DNA of 64,000 bases from Pseudomonas viridiflava (GTDB taxonomy: Bacteria; Pseudomonadota; Gammaproteobacteria; Pseudomonadales; Pseudomonadaceae), in NCBI RefSeq assembly GCF_900583165.1, contig NZ_UTKY01000053.1:178279-242278 (forward strand), read 5' to 3'. The stretch's first letter is position 1; every line of letters begins with the position of its first letter. The translations under genes were made by a program, and so were the position numbers. Under the pieces are notes generated by a model that made no database searches, was not told the DNA's origin, and was given only the letters and a program-made list of their open reading frames with translations. This document shows positions 46,615 through 56,406 of the stretch, piece by piece.

Positions 46615-47823
46615 ATGGACAACGCTTCGACGATTTACGCCTGGGAAGGCATCAACGGCAAAGGCCGCCGCGTGTCCGGGCAAACAAGGGGGCACAACCC
46701 TGCTTTGATCAAGGCACAATTGCGCCAGCAGGGCATCAGCCCGAAGCGAGTGCGCAGGCAGTTGCCAACACTACCGAGGCTGAGCTCGCCGATCAAAGCA
46801 GCGGATATCACCCTGTTTACGCGCCAACTGGCTACCTTGCTCCGGGCAGGAATGCCGCTACTGCAAGCGTTCGACATTATCAGCGAAGGTTTCGACAACC
46901 GCCCTGTACGCGACCTGGTGCAAGGGCTCAAACAGGCGGTCGCCAGCGGCACCAACCTGGCCGACGCGCTGCGCAAACAGCCGCGTTATTTTGATGAGCT
47001 GTATTGCAACCTGGTGGCCGCTGGCGAACAGTCCGGGGCACTGGAAACATTACTGGAGCGTGTGGCGTTGCATCGCGAAAAAAGCCAACAGCTCAAGGCC
47101 AGGGTCAAAAAGGCCATGACCTACCCACTCGCAGTGTTGCTGGTCGCCAGCCTTGTCACTGGCGTACTGCTGATACACGTCGTACCGCAATTCCAGAACC
47201 TGTTTAACGGTACGGACGGCCAACTACCGGCGTTCACCTTGCAGGTCATTGCCCTGTCCGAATTCATGCAGAAGACCTGGTGGGCAGTCGCACTAGGCTT
47301 GGGCGCTGTGGCGCTGGGGTCGCGCCAGGCCTATCGGGCGCGCCCTGATTTTCGCCTCTGGGTGGACGCCGGTTTGTTGAAAGCGCCCTTGGCAGGCAAA
47401 CTGCTGAGAAATTCGGCTGTGGCCCGCTACGCCCGCACGCTGTCCACCATCTTCGCGGCGGGTGTCCCGCTGATGCAGGCCTTGGATTCAGTAGCGGGTG
47501 CAGCGGGCAATGGGCCGTTCAAACAGGCAATCGAGCATATGCGTCACGATGTATCTACCGGCATGCAGCTGAATCATTCCATGGCCAGCAGCGGCCTGTT
47601 TCCCGGCATGGCGGTTCAGATGACAGCGATTGGTGAAGAGTCAGGCACCCTGGAGCACATGCTGGAAAAAGTCGCCAGCCACTATGAGGCGGAGGTGGAC
47701 AATCTGGTCGACAACCTCACAAGCCTGATGGAGCCGCTGATCATGGTGGTGCTGGGGGGCATTGTCGGGGCACTGGTGATCGCCATGTACTTGCCCGTTT
47801 TCCAGCTGGGGAGTGCATTTTGA
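46615..47823 (+). CDS. pilC: type IV pilus inner-membrane platform protein PilC
   Basis: The 402-residue GspF-family protein has two homologous T2SSF domains (LFTRQLATLLRAGMPLLQAF and YARTLSTIFAAGVPLMQALD) and the typical DELYCNLVAAGEQSGALETL and QMTAIGEESGTLEHML motifs. There are three membrane helices. It forms the platform that the PilB and PilT ATPases turn. It begins an operon pilC-pilD-coaE-yacG with overlapping stops. pilB, which normally stands before pilC, is missing here. Confidence 0.95.
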   Translation: MDNASTIYAWEGINGKGRRVSGQTRGHNPALIKAQLRQQGISPKRVRRQLPTLPRLSSPIKAADITLFTRQLATLLRAGMPLLQAFDIISEGFDNRPVRDLVQGLKQAVASGTNLADALRKQPRYFDELYCNLVAAGEQSGALETLLERVALHREKSQQLKARVKKAMTYPLAVLLVASLVTGVLLIHVVPQFQNLFNGTDGQLPAFTLQVIALSEFMQKTWWAVALGLGAVALGSRQAYRARPDFRLWVDAGLLKAPLAGKLLRNSAVARYARTLSTIFAAGVPLMQALDSVAGAAGNGPFKQAIEHMRHDVSTGMQLNHSMASSGLFPGMAVQMTAIGEESGTLEHMLEKVASHYEAEVDNLVDNLTSLMEPLIMVVLGGIVGALVIAMYLPVFQLGSAF

Positions 47824-48686
47824 GCCTGCTGTTGAGTGAACATCCGCTGGCATTTACTTTGCTGGCACTGGTGCTGGGGCTGATCGTCGGCAGCTTTCTC
47901 AACGTGCTGGTTTGGCGACTGCCCAAAATGCTCGAACGAGAGTGGCGCGCCCAGGCCCATGAGATTCTTGGCCTGCCCGCAGACCCCGCCGGGCCGACCT
48001 ACAACCTGATGCACCCCAACTCCTGCTGCCCACACTGCAATCACCCGATTCGTCCCTGGGAAAATATCCCACTGCTCAGCTATCTGATACTTCGGGGCCG
48101 CTGCGCCCATTGCCAGGGAGCAATCAGCGTCCGCTACCCACTTACGGAGCTGGCGTGTGGGTTGATCTCGGCGTTCGTGGCCTGGCATTTCGGCTTCGGC
48201 TGGCAAGCGGGCGCAGTGATACTCCTGAGCTGGGGCTTGTTGGCGATGAGCCTGATCGATGCCGACCACCAATTACTGCCCGATGTACTGGTGCTGCCGC
48301 TGCTGTGGCTGGGGCTGATCGTCAACGGCTTCGAGCTGCTGACGCCGTTGCCCGACGCCCTGTGGGGCGCGGTCATTGGGTATATGAGCCTGTGGAGTGT
48401 GTTCTGGCTGTTCAAGTTGGCCACGGGTAAAGACGGCATGGGCCACGGCGACTTCAAGTTAATGGCACTGCTCGGCGCGTGGGGCGGCTGGCAGATTCTG
48501 CCGATGACGCTGCTGATGTCATCGCTGGTGGGGGTGTTTGTCGGGTTGATAGTGATGCGTGTGCGCAAGACCCAGGCGTCGACGCCCATGCCATTTGGGC
48601 CGTATCTGGCGATTGCCGGCTGGATTGCATTGCTCTGGGGTGGTCAAATAACCGACTTCTATTTGCAGTCTGTCGGTTTCAAATGA
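47820..48686 (+). CDS. pilD: prepilin peptidase and N-methyltransferase PilD
   Basis: The 288-residue aspartic membrane protease has two CxxC pairs in the cytosolic domain ([28 protein letters not shown]) and the catalytic Asp residues in [12 protein letters not shown] and GMGHGDFKL. It cuts and methylates PilA, the minor pilins and type II pseudopilins. The start is TTG at 47820, overlapping the pilC stop, with GGGGAG six bases upstream. Confidence 0.95.
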   Translation: MSLLLSEHPLAFTLLALVLGLIVGSFLNVLVWRLPKMLEREWRAQAHEILGLPADPAGPTYNLMHPNSCCPHCNHPIRPWENIPLLSYLILRGRCAHCQGAISVRYPLTELACGLISAFVAWHFGFGWQAGAVILLSWGLLAMSLIDADHQLLPDVLVLPLLWLGLIVNGFELLTPLPDALWGAVIGYMSLWSVFWLFKLATGKDGMGHGDFKLMALLGAWGGWQILPMTLLMSSLVGVFVGLIVMRVRKTQASTPMPFGPYLAIAGWIALLWGGQITDFYLQSVGFK

Positions 48687-49306
48687 CCACTTCTGTTGCA
48701 ACACCCTGGATTCTCGGCCTTACCGGCGGCATCGGCAGCGGTAAAAGCGCGGCGGCCCAGCATTTTATCGACCTGGGCATCGACCTGGTGGACGCCGATC
48801 ACGCGGCCCGCTGGGTCGTCGAGCCGGGGCGACCGGCGCTGGCCCGTATCGCAGAGCATTTTGGCGCCGGCGTGCTTCAACCCGACGGCCATCTGGACCG
48901 CGCCGCATTGCGCAAATTGATCTTTGAAGTCCCTGAAGAACGTCGCTGGCTCGAAGCCTTGCTGCACCCGCTGATTGGCGACGAGATTCGCAGCCACCTG
49001 GCGCGGGCCCGCTCGCCCTACGCGATCCTGGTGTCACCGCTGCTGATCGAGTCCGGCCAGTACAGCATGACCCAACGCATCCTGGTGATCGACGTGCCGC
49101 AATCGCTGCAGATTCAGCGTACCCTGCAGCGCGATAACATCAGCGAGCAGCAGGTGCAGGCGATTCTCAAGGCTCAATCCAGCCGCGAAGACCGCCTGGA
49201 ACATGCCGATGACGTGCTGGTCAATGACAGGGACCTCGCCTGGCTGCACAGCGAGGTCGAGCGACTGCACCACTTTTACCTTACTTTGCGTGGAGGCCGA
49301 TCATGA
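48683..49306 (+). CDS. coaE: dephospho-CoA kinase
   Basis: The 207-residue P-loop kinase ([13 protein letters not shown]) phosphorylates dephospho-CoA in the last step of coenzyme A synthesis. Further motifs are [11 protein letters not shown] and DVLVNDRDL. The ATG overlaps the pilD stop by four bases. Confidence 0.96.
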   Translation: MTTSVATPWILGLTGGIGSGKSAAAQHFIDLGIDLVDADHAARWVVEPGRPALARIAEHFGAGVLQPDGHLDRAALRKLIFEVPEERRWLEALLHPLIGDEIRSHLARARSPYAILVSPLLIESGQYSMTQRILVIDVPQSLQIQRTLQRDNISEQQVQAILKAQSSREDRLEHADDVLVNDRDLAWLHSEVERLHHFYLTLRGGRS

Positions 49307-49503
49307 GCCAACCCTTGACCGTCGACTGCCCAACTTGCGGCGCACCCGTGGAATGGAAAGCGACCAACCTCAACCGGCCGTTCTGCTCGGACCGTTGCAA
49401 ACTCATCGACCTGGGTGCCTGGGCTGCTGAAGAGCACAAGATCCCCGTGGCACCGGATGCCGAAGACGAGCTGTTTTCCGAAGACCTGCCACCCCGTCAC
49501 TAA
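49303..49503 (+). CDS. yacG: DNA gyrase inhibitor YacG
   Basis: The 66-residue zinc protein has its four cysteines in [10 protein letters not shown] and [14 protein letters not shown]. It binds GyrB and blocks DNA binding by gyrase in E. coli. It overlaps coaE by four bases and converges on the next gene. Confidence 0.95.
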   Translation: MSQPLTVDCPTCGAPVEWKATNLNRPFCSDRCKLIDLGAWAAEEHKIPVAPDAEDELFSEDLPPRH

Positions 49504-49715
49504 GGGCGCATAAAGGCGTATTCCTGCTGGTCGTCGAGGTTTTCTGCAAGGTATTGCAGCTCGTCGGCCAGGTCTTCGAAACTGCGCACACCCTTGCTCT
49601 GCTGCACCACGGCACTGAGCATCGCGCGCAGGGTCAGGCCTGGGTCAAAGCCGATTTCCTGGGCCGCGTCCTGGCTTCTGCGCAACTCTTGCCGTGCCCA
49701 TTCGTACACACTCAT
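49500..49715 (-). CDS. small hypothetical protein
   Basis: The 71-residue helical protein starts at the ATG at 49715 ([20 protein letters not shown]) with AGGAG eight bases upstream. It has no membrane segment. It converges on yacG with a four-base overlap. Found at this place in Pseudomonas genomes as I remember them, but without known function. Confidence 0.7.
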   Translation of the reverse strand: MSVYEWARQELRRSQDAAQEIGFDPGLTLRAMLSAVVQQSKGVRSFEDLADELQYLAENLDDQQEYAFMRP

Positions 49716-49780
49716 GATCCGCGCTCCTGAAAAATTTTGCAGAGCATGGGCCTGCTCGTGCGCCCAGGATTTGATTTGGA

Positions 49781-50470
49781 TCAACGCTGTGAATCGTCGT
49801 CCTTCCAGGGCGCCGAGAGGTAGCGGGTACGGTTGAAGGTTTCCAACCATTCCGGGCTAAACACCACCAGCGCGCTGATCACCATGCCGTTGATAAAAGC
49901 TTCGGGGAAGATGATCAGCCACAGGTAGCCGACGAAATCTTCCAGCCATTCAGGCATGGCAAATATCCCGTCGAACCACAGCAACCCTAGCCCGAACAAC
50001 AGGCAGAGCAATGCCGACAACGCGGCGGCAAAAAAGCCGGAGCAGAAGATATACACGAAGGGATTCTTTGGCTGGGCACGCTCCACCAGCAGCGCACAGC
50101 CTTCGGTGACCAGTACGGGCAGCCCGATCAGCAGCAAGCCGTTGACACCGACTGCGGCCAGGTCCTGGCGCCCCAGCAGCACCAAGCCCAGCTGCGCGGC
50201 AAAGCCCCCGACGATTGCCAGGGGCCAGTCCAACAGCAGGGTCACGGCGGTCATGCCGATAAAGTGATAGGACACCCCGGTATCGAAATCCCGACGCACC
50301 AGCCACAACACAAACAGCGCGAAAACCGTGCCGAACAACAGATGCTGGCGCCGTCGGTCGGCAAATAGCTCGACCCACGGCGAACGCAAGGTCGCCCACA
50401 GCACCAGCGGCGCATACAACAGCCAACCGACACCCAGGGTTTGTGGTGCGAGCACGGCAGCACTGATCAC
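49781..50470 (-). CDS. multi-pass membrane protein of the CbiM-like/COG3235 type
   Basis: I start the gene at the GTG at 50470, which has AAGGAG seven bases upstream and gives 229 residues; an ATG at 50509 would put the ribosome site inside the gene. There are six or seven hydrophobic helices (LLFGTVFALFVLWLVRR, YHFIGMTAVTLLLDWPLAIV, AALSALLCLLFGLGLLWF). YHFIGM and FPEAFINGMV resemble the metal-binding and core positions of CbiM-like energy-coupling permeases. No ECF ATPase is adjacent. A metal or vitamin transport role is only inferred. Confidence 0.75.
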   Translation of the reverse strand: MISAAVLAPQTLGVGWLLYAPLVLWATLRSPWVELFADRRRQHLLFGTVFALFVLWLVRRDFDTGVSYHFIGMTAVTLLLDWPLAIVGGFAAQLGLVLLGRQDLAAVGVNGLLLIGLPVLVTEGCALLVERAQPKNPFVYIFCSGFFAAALSALLCLLFGLGLLWFDGIFAMPEWLEDFVGYLWLIIFPEAFINGMVISALVVFSPEWLETFNRTRYLSAPWKDDDSQR

Positions 50471-50585
50471 GGCGGCACTCCTTAGTTTCGAATCCCATTC
50501 TTGATTCATGGCCCAATGGTCAGTCTACACCGAGCATTTGCAGGGGGACTTCCTGCGGTCATCATTTGAACGCTAAGCTGCAACT

Positions 50586-51215
50586 ATGGATGACTCAGAT
50601 TACTTGCGCCTGCTCACCGTAGCGGCCGAACAAGCCAACGCGTTCTTGTCCAATGCCCGCAAATGGGAGCGTGAGCGTTGGGTCTGCCAGCGCCTGCTGC
50701 AAGGCTTGAATGTGCCCTACCGTGCCGAAGAATTTCATCCAGCCGGGCAAGAGCCACCGGACGTGCTGTTTCGCGATGCCAGTTTCGAGGTGTTTTTTGT
50801 ACTGGATGAAGGCCGGCGCCTGAACGACGAATGGCGCGACGAGCTACTGCGTCGGCGCAGCGCCTTCTCCCTCAGCCAATTAGTACGGCGTGAAGCCAAG
50901 CCGCGGCGCATCCCGGCCCATGAGTTCCTTATGCGGCTGGCGCCTACGCTGCGCAAAAAAGCGCACAACTATAAAGAGCGCGGCATGGACCTGGGGGAGC
51001 TCGACCTTGTCGCTTTCACCAGCCTCAAGCGCGAAGTGCTCGACCTCAACAGCCATTTCCCACCGCCCACCGAATACCTGCGCCAGGGCTGGCGCTCGCT
51101 GTCACTGGTGGGGCCGACCTTTGCACGGGTGCTGTTCGCCCATCCGGACGCGCCGGATTTCTTGCGCAACAACCTGGGCCGCAGCATAGTGTTCGACGTG
51201 GGTATCAGCCTCTGA
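50586..51215 (+). CDS. DUF1780 family protein
   Basis: The 209-residue protein begins MDDSDYLRLLTVAAEQANAF and contains EEFHPAGQEPPDVLFRDASF, which looks like a PD-(D/E)xK-like nuclease core. It matches my memory of the Pseudomonas family DUF1780. No partner genes hint at its role. Confidence 0.75.
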   Translation: MDDSDYLRLLTVAAEQANAFLSNARKWERERWVCQRLLQGLNVPYRAEEFHPAGQEPPDVLFRDASFEVFFVLDEGRRLNDEWRDELLRRRSAFSLSQLVRREAKPRRIPAHEFLMRLAPTLRKKAHNYKERGMDLGELDLVAFTSLKREVLDLNSHFPPPTEYLRQGWRSLSLVGPTFARVLFAHPDAPDFLRNNLGRSIVFDVGISL

Positions 51216-51269
51216 GCCCCCGGACTGTAACGTGGCGCCCTTTTGCAACGTCTACCTGACGAGGCCTTT

Positions 51270-51443
51270 ATGACCAGCCGCCTGAACCCCGATGACCAAC
51301 AGCATGTCGAAGAGTACCTGCAACTCTCCCAGAACAGAGTCGAGCGCAAGCCTTTCCGGCCCTGGCTGCTCCTCTGTGTGGTACTGGTAGTGGTGATCGG
51401 GCTCGGTCTGCTGAGCCGCCTTTTGAGTTACCTGACGCTATGA
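51270..51443 (+). CDS. DUF3094 family single-helix membrane protein
   Basis: The 57-residue protein (MTSRLNPDDQQHVEEYLQLS) has an acidic, soluble N terminus and one C-terminal membrane helix (WLLLCVVLVVVIGLGLLSRL). GAGG precedes the ATG. It matches the small Pseudomonas family DUF3094 and lies just before ndh, with which it may be co-transcribed. Function is unknown. Confidence 0.75.
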   Translation: MTSRLNPDDQQHVEEYLQLSQNRVERKPFRPWLLLCVVLVVVIGLGLLSRLLSYLTL

Positions 51444-51503
51444 GCTGCCTGGCGCTCGCGGGGGTAACTGCTCCGATTTCTTTTAGCCTTGCGAGATATC
51501 CCC

Positions 51504-52802
51504 ATGACCCATCGTATTATTATCGTCGGCGGCGGCGCCGGCGGCCTGGAGTTGGCTACCCGCCTGGGTAAGACTCTGGGCAAGCGCGGTACCGCCAGCA
51601 TTACGCTGGTTGACGCCAACCTGACCCACATCTGGAAGCCGCTGCTGCACGAAGTGGCCGCCGGCTCGCTGAACTCTTCGGAAGACGAACTCAATTACGT
51701 CGCCCAGGCCAAATGGAACCACTTCGAGTTCCAACTGGGGCGCATGAGTGGGCTTGATCGTGAACAGAAGAAAATCCAGCTGGCCGCCACCCTCGATGAA
51801 GAAGGCCGCGAACTGGTACCTGCGCGCGTGCTGGGTTATGACAGCCTGGTCATTGCCGTCGGTAGCACCACCAACGACTTCGGCACCGAGGGCGCGGCGC
51901 AACACTGCCTGTTCCTCGATACCCGCAAGCAGGCCGAGCGTTTCCACCAGCAGTTGCTCAATCACTACCTGCGCGCCCACGCCGGGCAAACCGATACCGT
52001 CGAGCAGATCAGCGTCGCGATCGTCGGCGCCGGTGCCACAGGGGTCGAGTTGGCCGCCGAACTGCACAACGCTGCCCATGAACTGGCCGCTTACGGCCTG
52101 GACCGTATCAAGCCAGAAAACATGCACATCACCCTGATCGAAGCCGGCCCACGGGTGTTACCTGCCCTGCCCGAGCGTATCGGCGGGCCCGTGCATAAAA
52201 CCCTGGAGAAACTTGGGGTCACCGTGCTGACCAACTCGGCTGTGAGCGAAGTGACGGCTGACGCGCTGATCACCAGCAGCGGCCAGGTGATTCCCGCCAG
52301 CCTCAAGGTGTGGGCAGCGGGGATTCGTGCACCGGCATTCCTCAAGGACATTGATGGCCTGGAAACCAACCGCATTAACCAATTGCAGGTGTTGCCGACG
52401 CTGCAAACCACCCGCGACGAGAACATCTTCGCCTTCGGCGACTGCGCCGCCTGCCCGCAACCGGGCACCGACCGTAACGTACCGCCACGGGCGCAGGCCG
52501 CTCACCAGCAGGCTTCATTGCTAGCTAAATCGCTGAAATTGCGTATCGAAGGCAAGGATCTGCCTTCCTACAAATACACCGACTACGGCTCGCTGATTTC
52601 GCTCTCGCGTTTTTCTGCTGTGGGTAACTTGATGGGCAACCTCACCGGCAGCGTGATGCTGGAAGGGTGGTTGGCGCGGATGTTTTATGTATCGCTGTAC
52701 CGGATGCACCAGATGGCGCTGTATGGCTTCTTCCGCACGGCGATGTTGATGCTGGGGAGCAAGATCGGGCGTGGGACTGAGCCGCGTCTCAAGCTGCACT
52801 AA
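51504..52802 (+). CDS. ndh: type II NADH:quinone oxidoreductase
   Basis: The 432-residue flavoprotein has the FAD dinucleotide motif RIIIVGGGAGGLELATRLG, the NAD(H) motif VAIVGAGATGVELAAEL and the second FAD contact NIFAFGDCAACP. Two amphipathic C-terminal helices (GWLARMFYVSLYRMHQMALY) hold it to the inner membrane. It passes electrons from NADH to ubiquinone without pumping protons. The ATG at 51504 (MTHRIIIVGG) fits the family. Confidence 0.92.
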   Translation: MTHRIIIVGGGAGGLELATRLGKTLGKRGTASITLVDANLTHIWKPLLHEVAAGSLNSSEDELNYVAQAKWNHFEFQLGRMSGLDREQKKIQLAATLDEEGRELVPARVLGYDSLVIAVGSTTNDFGTEGAAQHCLFLDTRKQAERFHQQLLNHYLRAHAGQTDTVEQISVAIVGAGATGVELAAELHNAAHELAAYGLDRIKPENMHITLIEAGPRVLPALPERIGGPVHKTLEKLGVTVLTNSAVSEVTADALITSSGQVIPASLKVWAAGIRAPAFLKDIDGLETNRINQLQVLPTLQTTRDENIFAFGDCAACPQPGTDRNVPPRAQAAHQQASLLAKSLKLRIEGKDLPSYKYTDYGSLISLSRFSAVGNLMGNLTGSVMLEGWLARMFYVSLYRMHQMALYGFFRTAMLMLGSKIGRGTEPRLKLH

Positions 52803-52829
52803 CAGCACCGCCCCTGAAGAAACTCAATC

Positions 52830-52925
52830 AATGTGGGAGGGGGCTTGCCCCCGATTACGGTAGATCAGTCACTGATTTTTTGACTGACACACTGCCATCG
52901 AGGGCAAGCCCCCTCCCACATTTGA
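52830..52925. repeat. REPIN: two inverted REP sequences with spacer
   Basis: ATGTGGGAGGGGGCTTGCCC and its inverted copy enclose a spacer of about 45 bases including GATTACGG and TGACTGACACACTG. The REP arms, and short parts of the spacer (CCCGATTAC, TATCG/CATCG), are shared with the doublet at 28866-28962. It lies between ndh and the tRNA operon end. Confidence 0.88.
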
Positions 52926-52995
52926 TCTCCGGTGACTGGGAGTTTTGCGTGCACAAAAAAAATCCCCGTATCTTTCGATACGAGGATTTTTAATA

Positions 52996-53072
52996 TGGTC
53001 GGGGTAAGGGGATTCGAACTCCTGACATCCTGCTCCCAAAGCAGGCGCGCTACCGGACTGCGCTATACCCCG
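52996..53072 (-). tRNA. tRNA-Pro (anticodon TGG), copy 1
   Basis: A 77-base tRNA with encoded CCA: acceptor CGGGGTA/TACCCCG, anticodon loop CTTTGGGAG context giving TGG, T-loop TTCGAAT. It is the last of four tRNAs transcribed on the minus strand. It differs from copy 2 in the first T-stem pair (A-T instead of G-C). Confidence 0.96.
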
Positions 53073-53166
53073 GTAAAAAAAAGGCGACCTTTCAGTCGCC
53101 TTCTTCGATCAGCGCTTTTGGCGTCTGATCTTAAGATTCGATTCCAGCGTTAACTGGTCTCAAAAA

Positions 53167-53242
53167 TGGTGGGTCGTGTGGGATTCGAACCTACGACCAA
53201 TTGGTTAAAAGCCAACTGCTCTACCAACTGAGCTAACGACCC
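53167..53242 (-). tRNA. tRNA-Lys (anticodon TTT)
   Basis: A 76-base tRNA with encoded CCA: acceptor GGGTCGT/ACGACCC, anticodon loop CTTTTAA, T-loop TTCGAAT. It lies between the two tRNA-Pro copies. Confidence 0.97.
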
Positions 53243-53247
53243 AAATA

Positions 53248-53324
53248 TGGTCGGGGTAGGGGGATTCGAACTCCCGACATCCTGCTCCCAAAGCAGGCGC
53301 GCTACCGGACTGCGCTATACCCCG
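53248..53324 (-). tRNA. tRNA-Pro (anticodon TGG), copy 2
   Basis: A 77-base tRNA with encoded CCA, nearly identical to the copy at 52996. The G-C first T-stem pair and the matching 3' strand are its visible differences. Confidence 0.96.
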
Positions 53325-53333
53325 GTTTGAAAT

Positions 53334-53409
53334 TGGCTCCGTGACCAGGACTCGAACCTGGGACCCAATGATTAACAGTCATTTGCTCTACCGACTGAGC
53401 TATCACGGA
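53334..53409 (-). tRNA. tRNA-Asn (anticodon GTT)
   Basis: A 76-base tRNA with encoded CCA: acceptor TCCGTGA/TCACGGA, anticodon loop CTGTTAA, T-loop TTCGAGT. It is the first gene of the tRNA operon. Confidence 0.97.
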
Positions 53410-53498
53410 ACTACATATTTCAAAGTACAACTTCTACTGCGGTGTAACCTTCTCTTCTAGTCTTCCGTATCGCTACGTTGTCATGTCTGAGGCGCGCT

Positions 53499-53526
53499 AT
53501 TCTACAATCTTAAAAACCCCTGTCAA
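53499..53526 (-). promoter_or_regulatory. sigma-70 promoter of the tRNA operon
   Basis: On the minus strand TTGACA and TAGAAT are separated by 16 bases, about 90 bases before tRNA-Asn. A GC-rich stretch (AGCGCGCC) follows the -10 box, the discriminator typical of stringently controlled stable-RNA promoters. The rest of the 302-base gap (53410-53711) holds only the clpB terminator. Confidence 0.85.
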
Positions 53527-53658
53527 CCCTTTAAATTGCTTTTAAGACAATGATTTGCGCTTGTTTCTGATTTCTTCTTGGGGAGAAGAAACCCGTGGGC
53601 TGACGTTGTTGCGGGGCGCACTTTACTAGCCTTTTCCTTACAGTTCAACGCCCTATCG

Positions 53659-53686
53659 AAAAAAAAGGCCCCGCGATGCGGGGCCT
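53659..53686 (-). terminator. rho-independent terminator of clpB
   Basis: On the minus strand GGCCCCGC and GCGGGGCC form a perfect GC stem followed by eight T residues, 26 bases after the clpB stop. Confidence 0.92.
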
Positions 53687-53711
53687 ACTTTTATAACGCC
53701 ACTGACTGGGC

Positions 53712-56276
53712 TCAGTGGAAGACGATTTCTTCGTTTTCCACAGTCGCTTCAACGCTAGTGCCTGGCATAAAGCTGCCCGACAGGATCAGCTGTGCCAACG
53801 GGTTCTCGATCCAGCGCTGGATCGCACGTTTCAGCGGCCGTGCGCCATACACCGGGTCGTAACCGACTGCGATCAGCTTGTCCAACGCTTCGCCGCTCAA
53901 CACTAGATCCAGCTCACGCTCGGCCAGGCGGCTACGCAGGCGACCCAACTGGATCTCAGTGATGCCCGCAATCTGATCTCGCGCCAAAGGCTCGAAGATC
54001 ACCACTTCATCGACCCGGTTGATAAATTCCGGGCGGAAGTGACTGGTCAGCGCATCCATGACAGCAGCACGCTGGCCTTCACGGTCCCCAACCAGTTCCT
54101 GGATCTGCGCGGAGCCCAGGTTGGAGGTCATCACGATCACCGTGTTGCGGAAGTCCACCGTACGCCCGTGGCTGTCCGTCAGGCGGCCATCTTCCAGCAC
54201 TTGCAGCAGGATGTTGAACACATCCGGGTGCGCCTTTTCGACCTCATCCAGCAGGATCACCGAGTAAGGCTTACGCCGCACAGCTTCGGTCAGGTAGCCG
54301 CCCTCCTCATAGCCCACATAGCCTGGTGGTGCGCCGATCAGGCGAGCCACCGAGTGTTTCTCCATGAATTCGGACATATCGATCCGCACCATGGCCTCTT
54401 CAGTATCAAAGAGGAACTCGGCCAAGGCTTTACACAGTTCAGTCTTACCCACACCGGTCGGGCCGAGGAACATAAACGAGCCGCTTGGACGATTCGGGTC
54501 AGACAACCCTGCCCGCGAACGCCGCACTGCGTTGGACACCGCTACCACGGCCTCTTCCTGGCCGATCACGCGTTGGTGCAACAGACTTTCCATCTTCAGC
54601 AACTTGTCGCGCTCACCTTCGAGCATTTTCGACACCGGAATGCCGGTCCACTTCGAGACGACCTCGGCGATTTCTTCCTCGGTCACCTTGCTGCGCAGCA
54701 ACTGGTTCTCGCTTTTACCGTGTTGGTCGACCATTTGCAGGCTGCGCTCCAGGTCGGGGATGACCCCGTACTGCAACTCGGCCATGCGGTTCAGGTCGCC
54801 TTTACGGCGTGCGGCTTCCAGTTCCTGGCGGGACTGCTCGATTTTCTGCTGGATCTGCGCAGAGCCCTGCACTTCGGCTTTTTCCGAGGTCCAGATTTCT
54901 TCCAGGTCTGAATACTCGCGCTCCAGACGCAGGATTTCTTCCTGGAGTTTTTCCAGGCGTTTCTTCGCTGCGTCATCCTCTTCTTTCTTCAGGGCCTGGG
55001 ACTCAACCTTCAGTTGAATCAGGCGCCGGTCCAGACGGTCGAGCACTTCCGGCTTGGAGTCGATCTCCATGCGGATGCGGCTGGCCGCTTCGTCGATCAG
55101 GTCGATGGCCTTATCGGGCAGCTGACGGTCGGTGATATAGCGATGGCTCAATTTGGCCGCCGCAATGATCGCACCGTCAGTGATCGCCACCTTATGGTGA
55201 ACCTCATAACGCTCTTTGAGGCCACGCAGGATCGCGATGGTGTCTTCTTCGCTCGGCTCTTCCACCAGCACTTTCTGGAAGCGACGCTCGAGGGCCGCAT
55301 CCTTTTCAATGTATTGGCGGTATTCGTTGAGCGTGGTGGCACCGACGCAGTGCAACTCACCTCGCGCCAAGGCGGGCTTGAGCATGTTGCCCGCATCCAT
55401 CGAGCCTTCGCCTTTACCGGCGCCGACCATGGTGTGCAGCTCGTCGATAAACAGAATGATCTGCCCTTCCTGCTTCGACAGCTCATTAAGCAGGGATTTC
55501 AGACGCTCTTCGAACTCACCACGGAACTTGGCACCCGCGATCAAGGCCCCCATGTCCAGGGACAACAGGCGCTTGCCTTTAAGGCCGTCCGGCACTTCAC
55601 CGTTGATGATGCGCTGGGCCAAACCTTCGGCAATCGCGGTTTTACCCACGCCAGGCTCACCGATCAGCACCGGGTTGTTCTTGGTACGACGTTGCAGTAC
55701 CTGGATGGTGCGACGAATTTCGTCGTCACGACCGATCACCGGGTCGAGCTTGCCCTCTTCCGCGCGCTTGGTCAGGTCGACGGTGTATTTATCCAGGGCT
55801 TGGCGCGACTCCTCGTGGTTAGGGTCGTTCACGGCATCGCCGCCACGCAGGTTGTTGATGGCGTTTTCCAGGGCTTTCTTGCTCACGCCCTGGCCCAGCA
55901 ACAACTTGCCAAGCTTGCTGTTTTCGTCCATGGCGGCGAGCAGCACCAGTTCGCTGGAGATGAACTGGTCGCCTTTCTGCTGGGCCAGGCGGTCTGCTTG
56001 GTTAAGCAGGCGCGCCAGGTCCTGGGACATATTCACGTCGCCGGTTGGGTTTTGGATTTTCGGCAGTTGGTCGAGCTCTTTGCTCAACTCCTTGCGCAGG
56101 CTGTTGACGTCGAAGCCCACCTGCATCAGCAAGGGCTTGATAGAACCACCTTGCTGTTCCAGGAGCGCCTGCATCAAGTGTGCAGGCTCAATGGCCGGGT
56201 GGTCGAGGCCCACCGCCAGGGATTGAGAGTCAGACAATGCCAACTGTAATTTGCTGGTTAAACGATCAATACGCAT
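53712..56276 (-). CDS. clpB: ATP-dependent disaggregase ClpB
   Basis: This 854-residue AAA+ chaperone has an N domain, NBD1 with Walker [14 protein letters not shown], a middle coiled coil ([20 protein letters not shown]) and NBD2 with [14 protein letters not shown]. The coiled coil distinguishes ClpB from ClpA/C. With DnaK it rescues aggregated protein after heat shock. It is single, with its own terminator. No clear heat-shock promoter was identified by eye. Confidence 0.97.
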   Translation of the reverse strand: MRIDRLTSKLQLALSDSQSLAVGLDHPAIEPAHLMQALLEQQGGSIKPLLMQVGFDVNSLRKELSKELDQLPKIQNPTGDVNMSQDLARLLNQADRLAQQKGDQFISSELVLLAAMDENSKLGKLLLGQGVSKKALENAINNLRGGDAVNDPNHEESRQALDKYTVDLTKRAEEGKLDPVIGRDDEIRRTIQVLQRRTKNNPVLIGEPGVGKTAIAEGLAQRIINGEVPDGLKGKRLLSLDMGALIAGAKFRGEFEERLKSLLNELSKQEGQIILFIDELHTMVGAGKGEGSMDAGNMLKPALARGELHCVGATTLNEYRQYIEKDAALERRFQKVLVEEPSEEDTIAILRGLKERYEVHHKVAITDGAIIAAAKLSHRYITDRQLPDKAIDLIDEAASRIRMEIDSKPEVLDRLDRRLIQLKVESQALKKEEDDAAKKRLEKLQEEILRLEREYSDLEEIWTSEKAEVQGSAQIQQKIEQSRQELEAARRKGDLNRMAELQYGVIPDLERSLQMVDQHGKSENQLLRSKVTEEEIAEVVSKWTGIPVSKMLEGERDKLLKMESLLHQRVIGQEEAVVAVSNAVRRSRAGLSDPNRPSGSFMFLGPTGVGKTELCKALAEFLFDTEEAMVRIDMSEFMEKHSVARLIGAPPGYVGYEEGGYLTEAVRRKPYSVILLDEVEKAHPDVFNILLQVLEDGRLTDSHGRTVDFRNTVIVMTSNLGSAQIQELVGDREGQRAAVMDALTSHFRPEFINRVDEVVIFEPLARDQIAGITEIQLGRLRSRLAERELDLVLSGEALDKLIAVGYDPVYGARPLKRAIQRWIENPLAQLILSGSFMPGTSVEATVENEEIVFH

Positions 56277-56406
56277 TAGTCACCTTCCTTTTGAGCAGGC
56301 CGGAGCTATAAAACATCCTGAATGAAGAAACCTGCCAGATACCCTTATAGATGGGGGGGATTCTGGAAGTTTCAAGCGTCGGACAGTTGACCCAAGTCAG
56401 AAGAGT

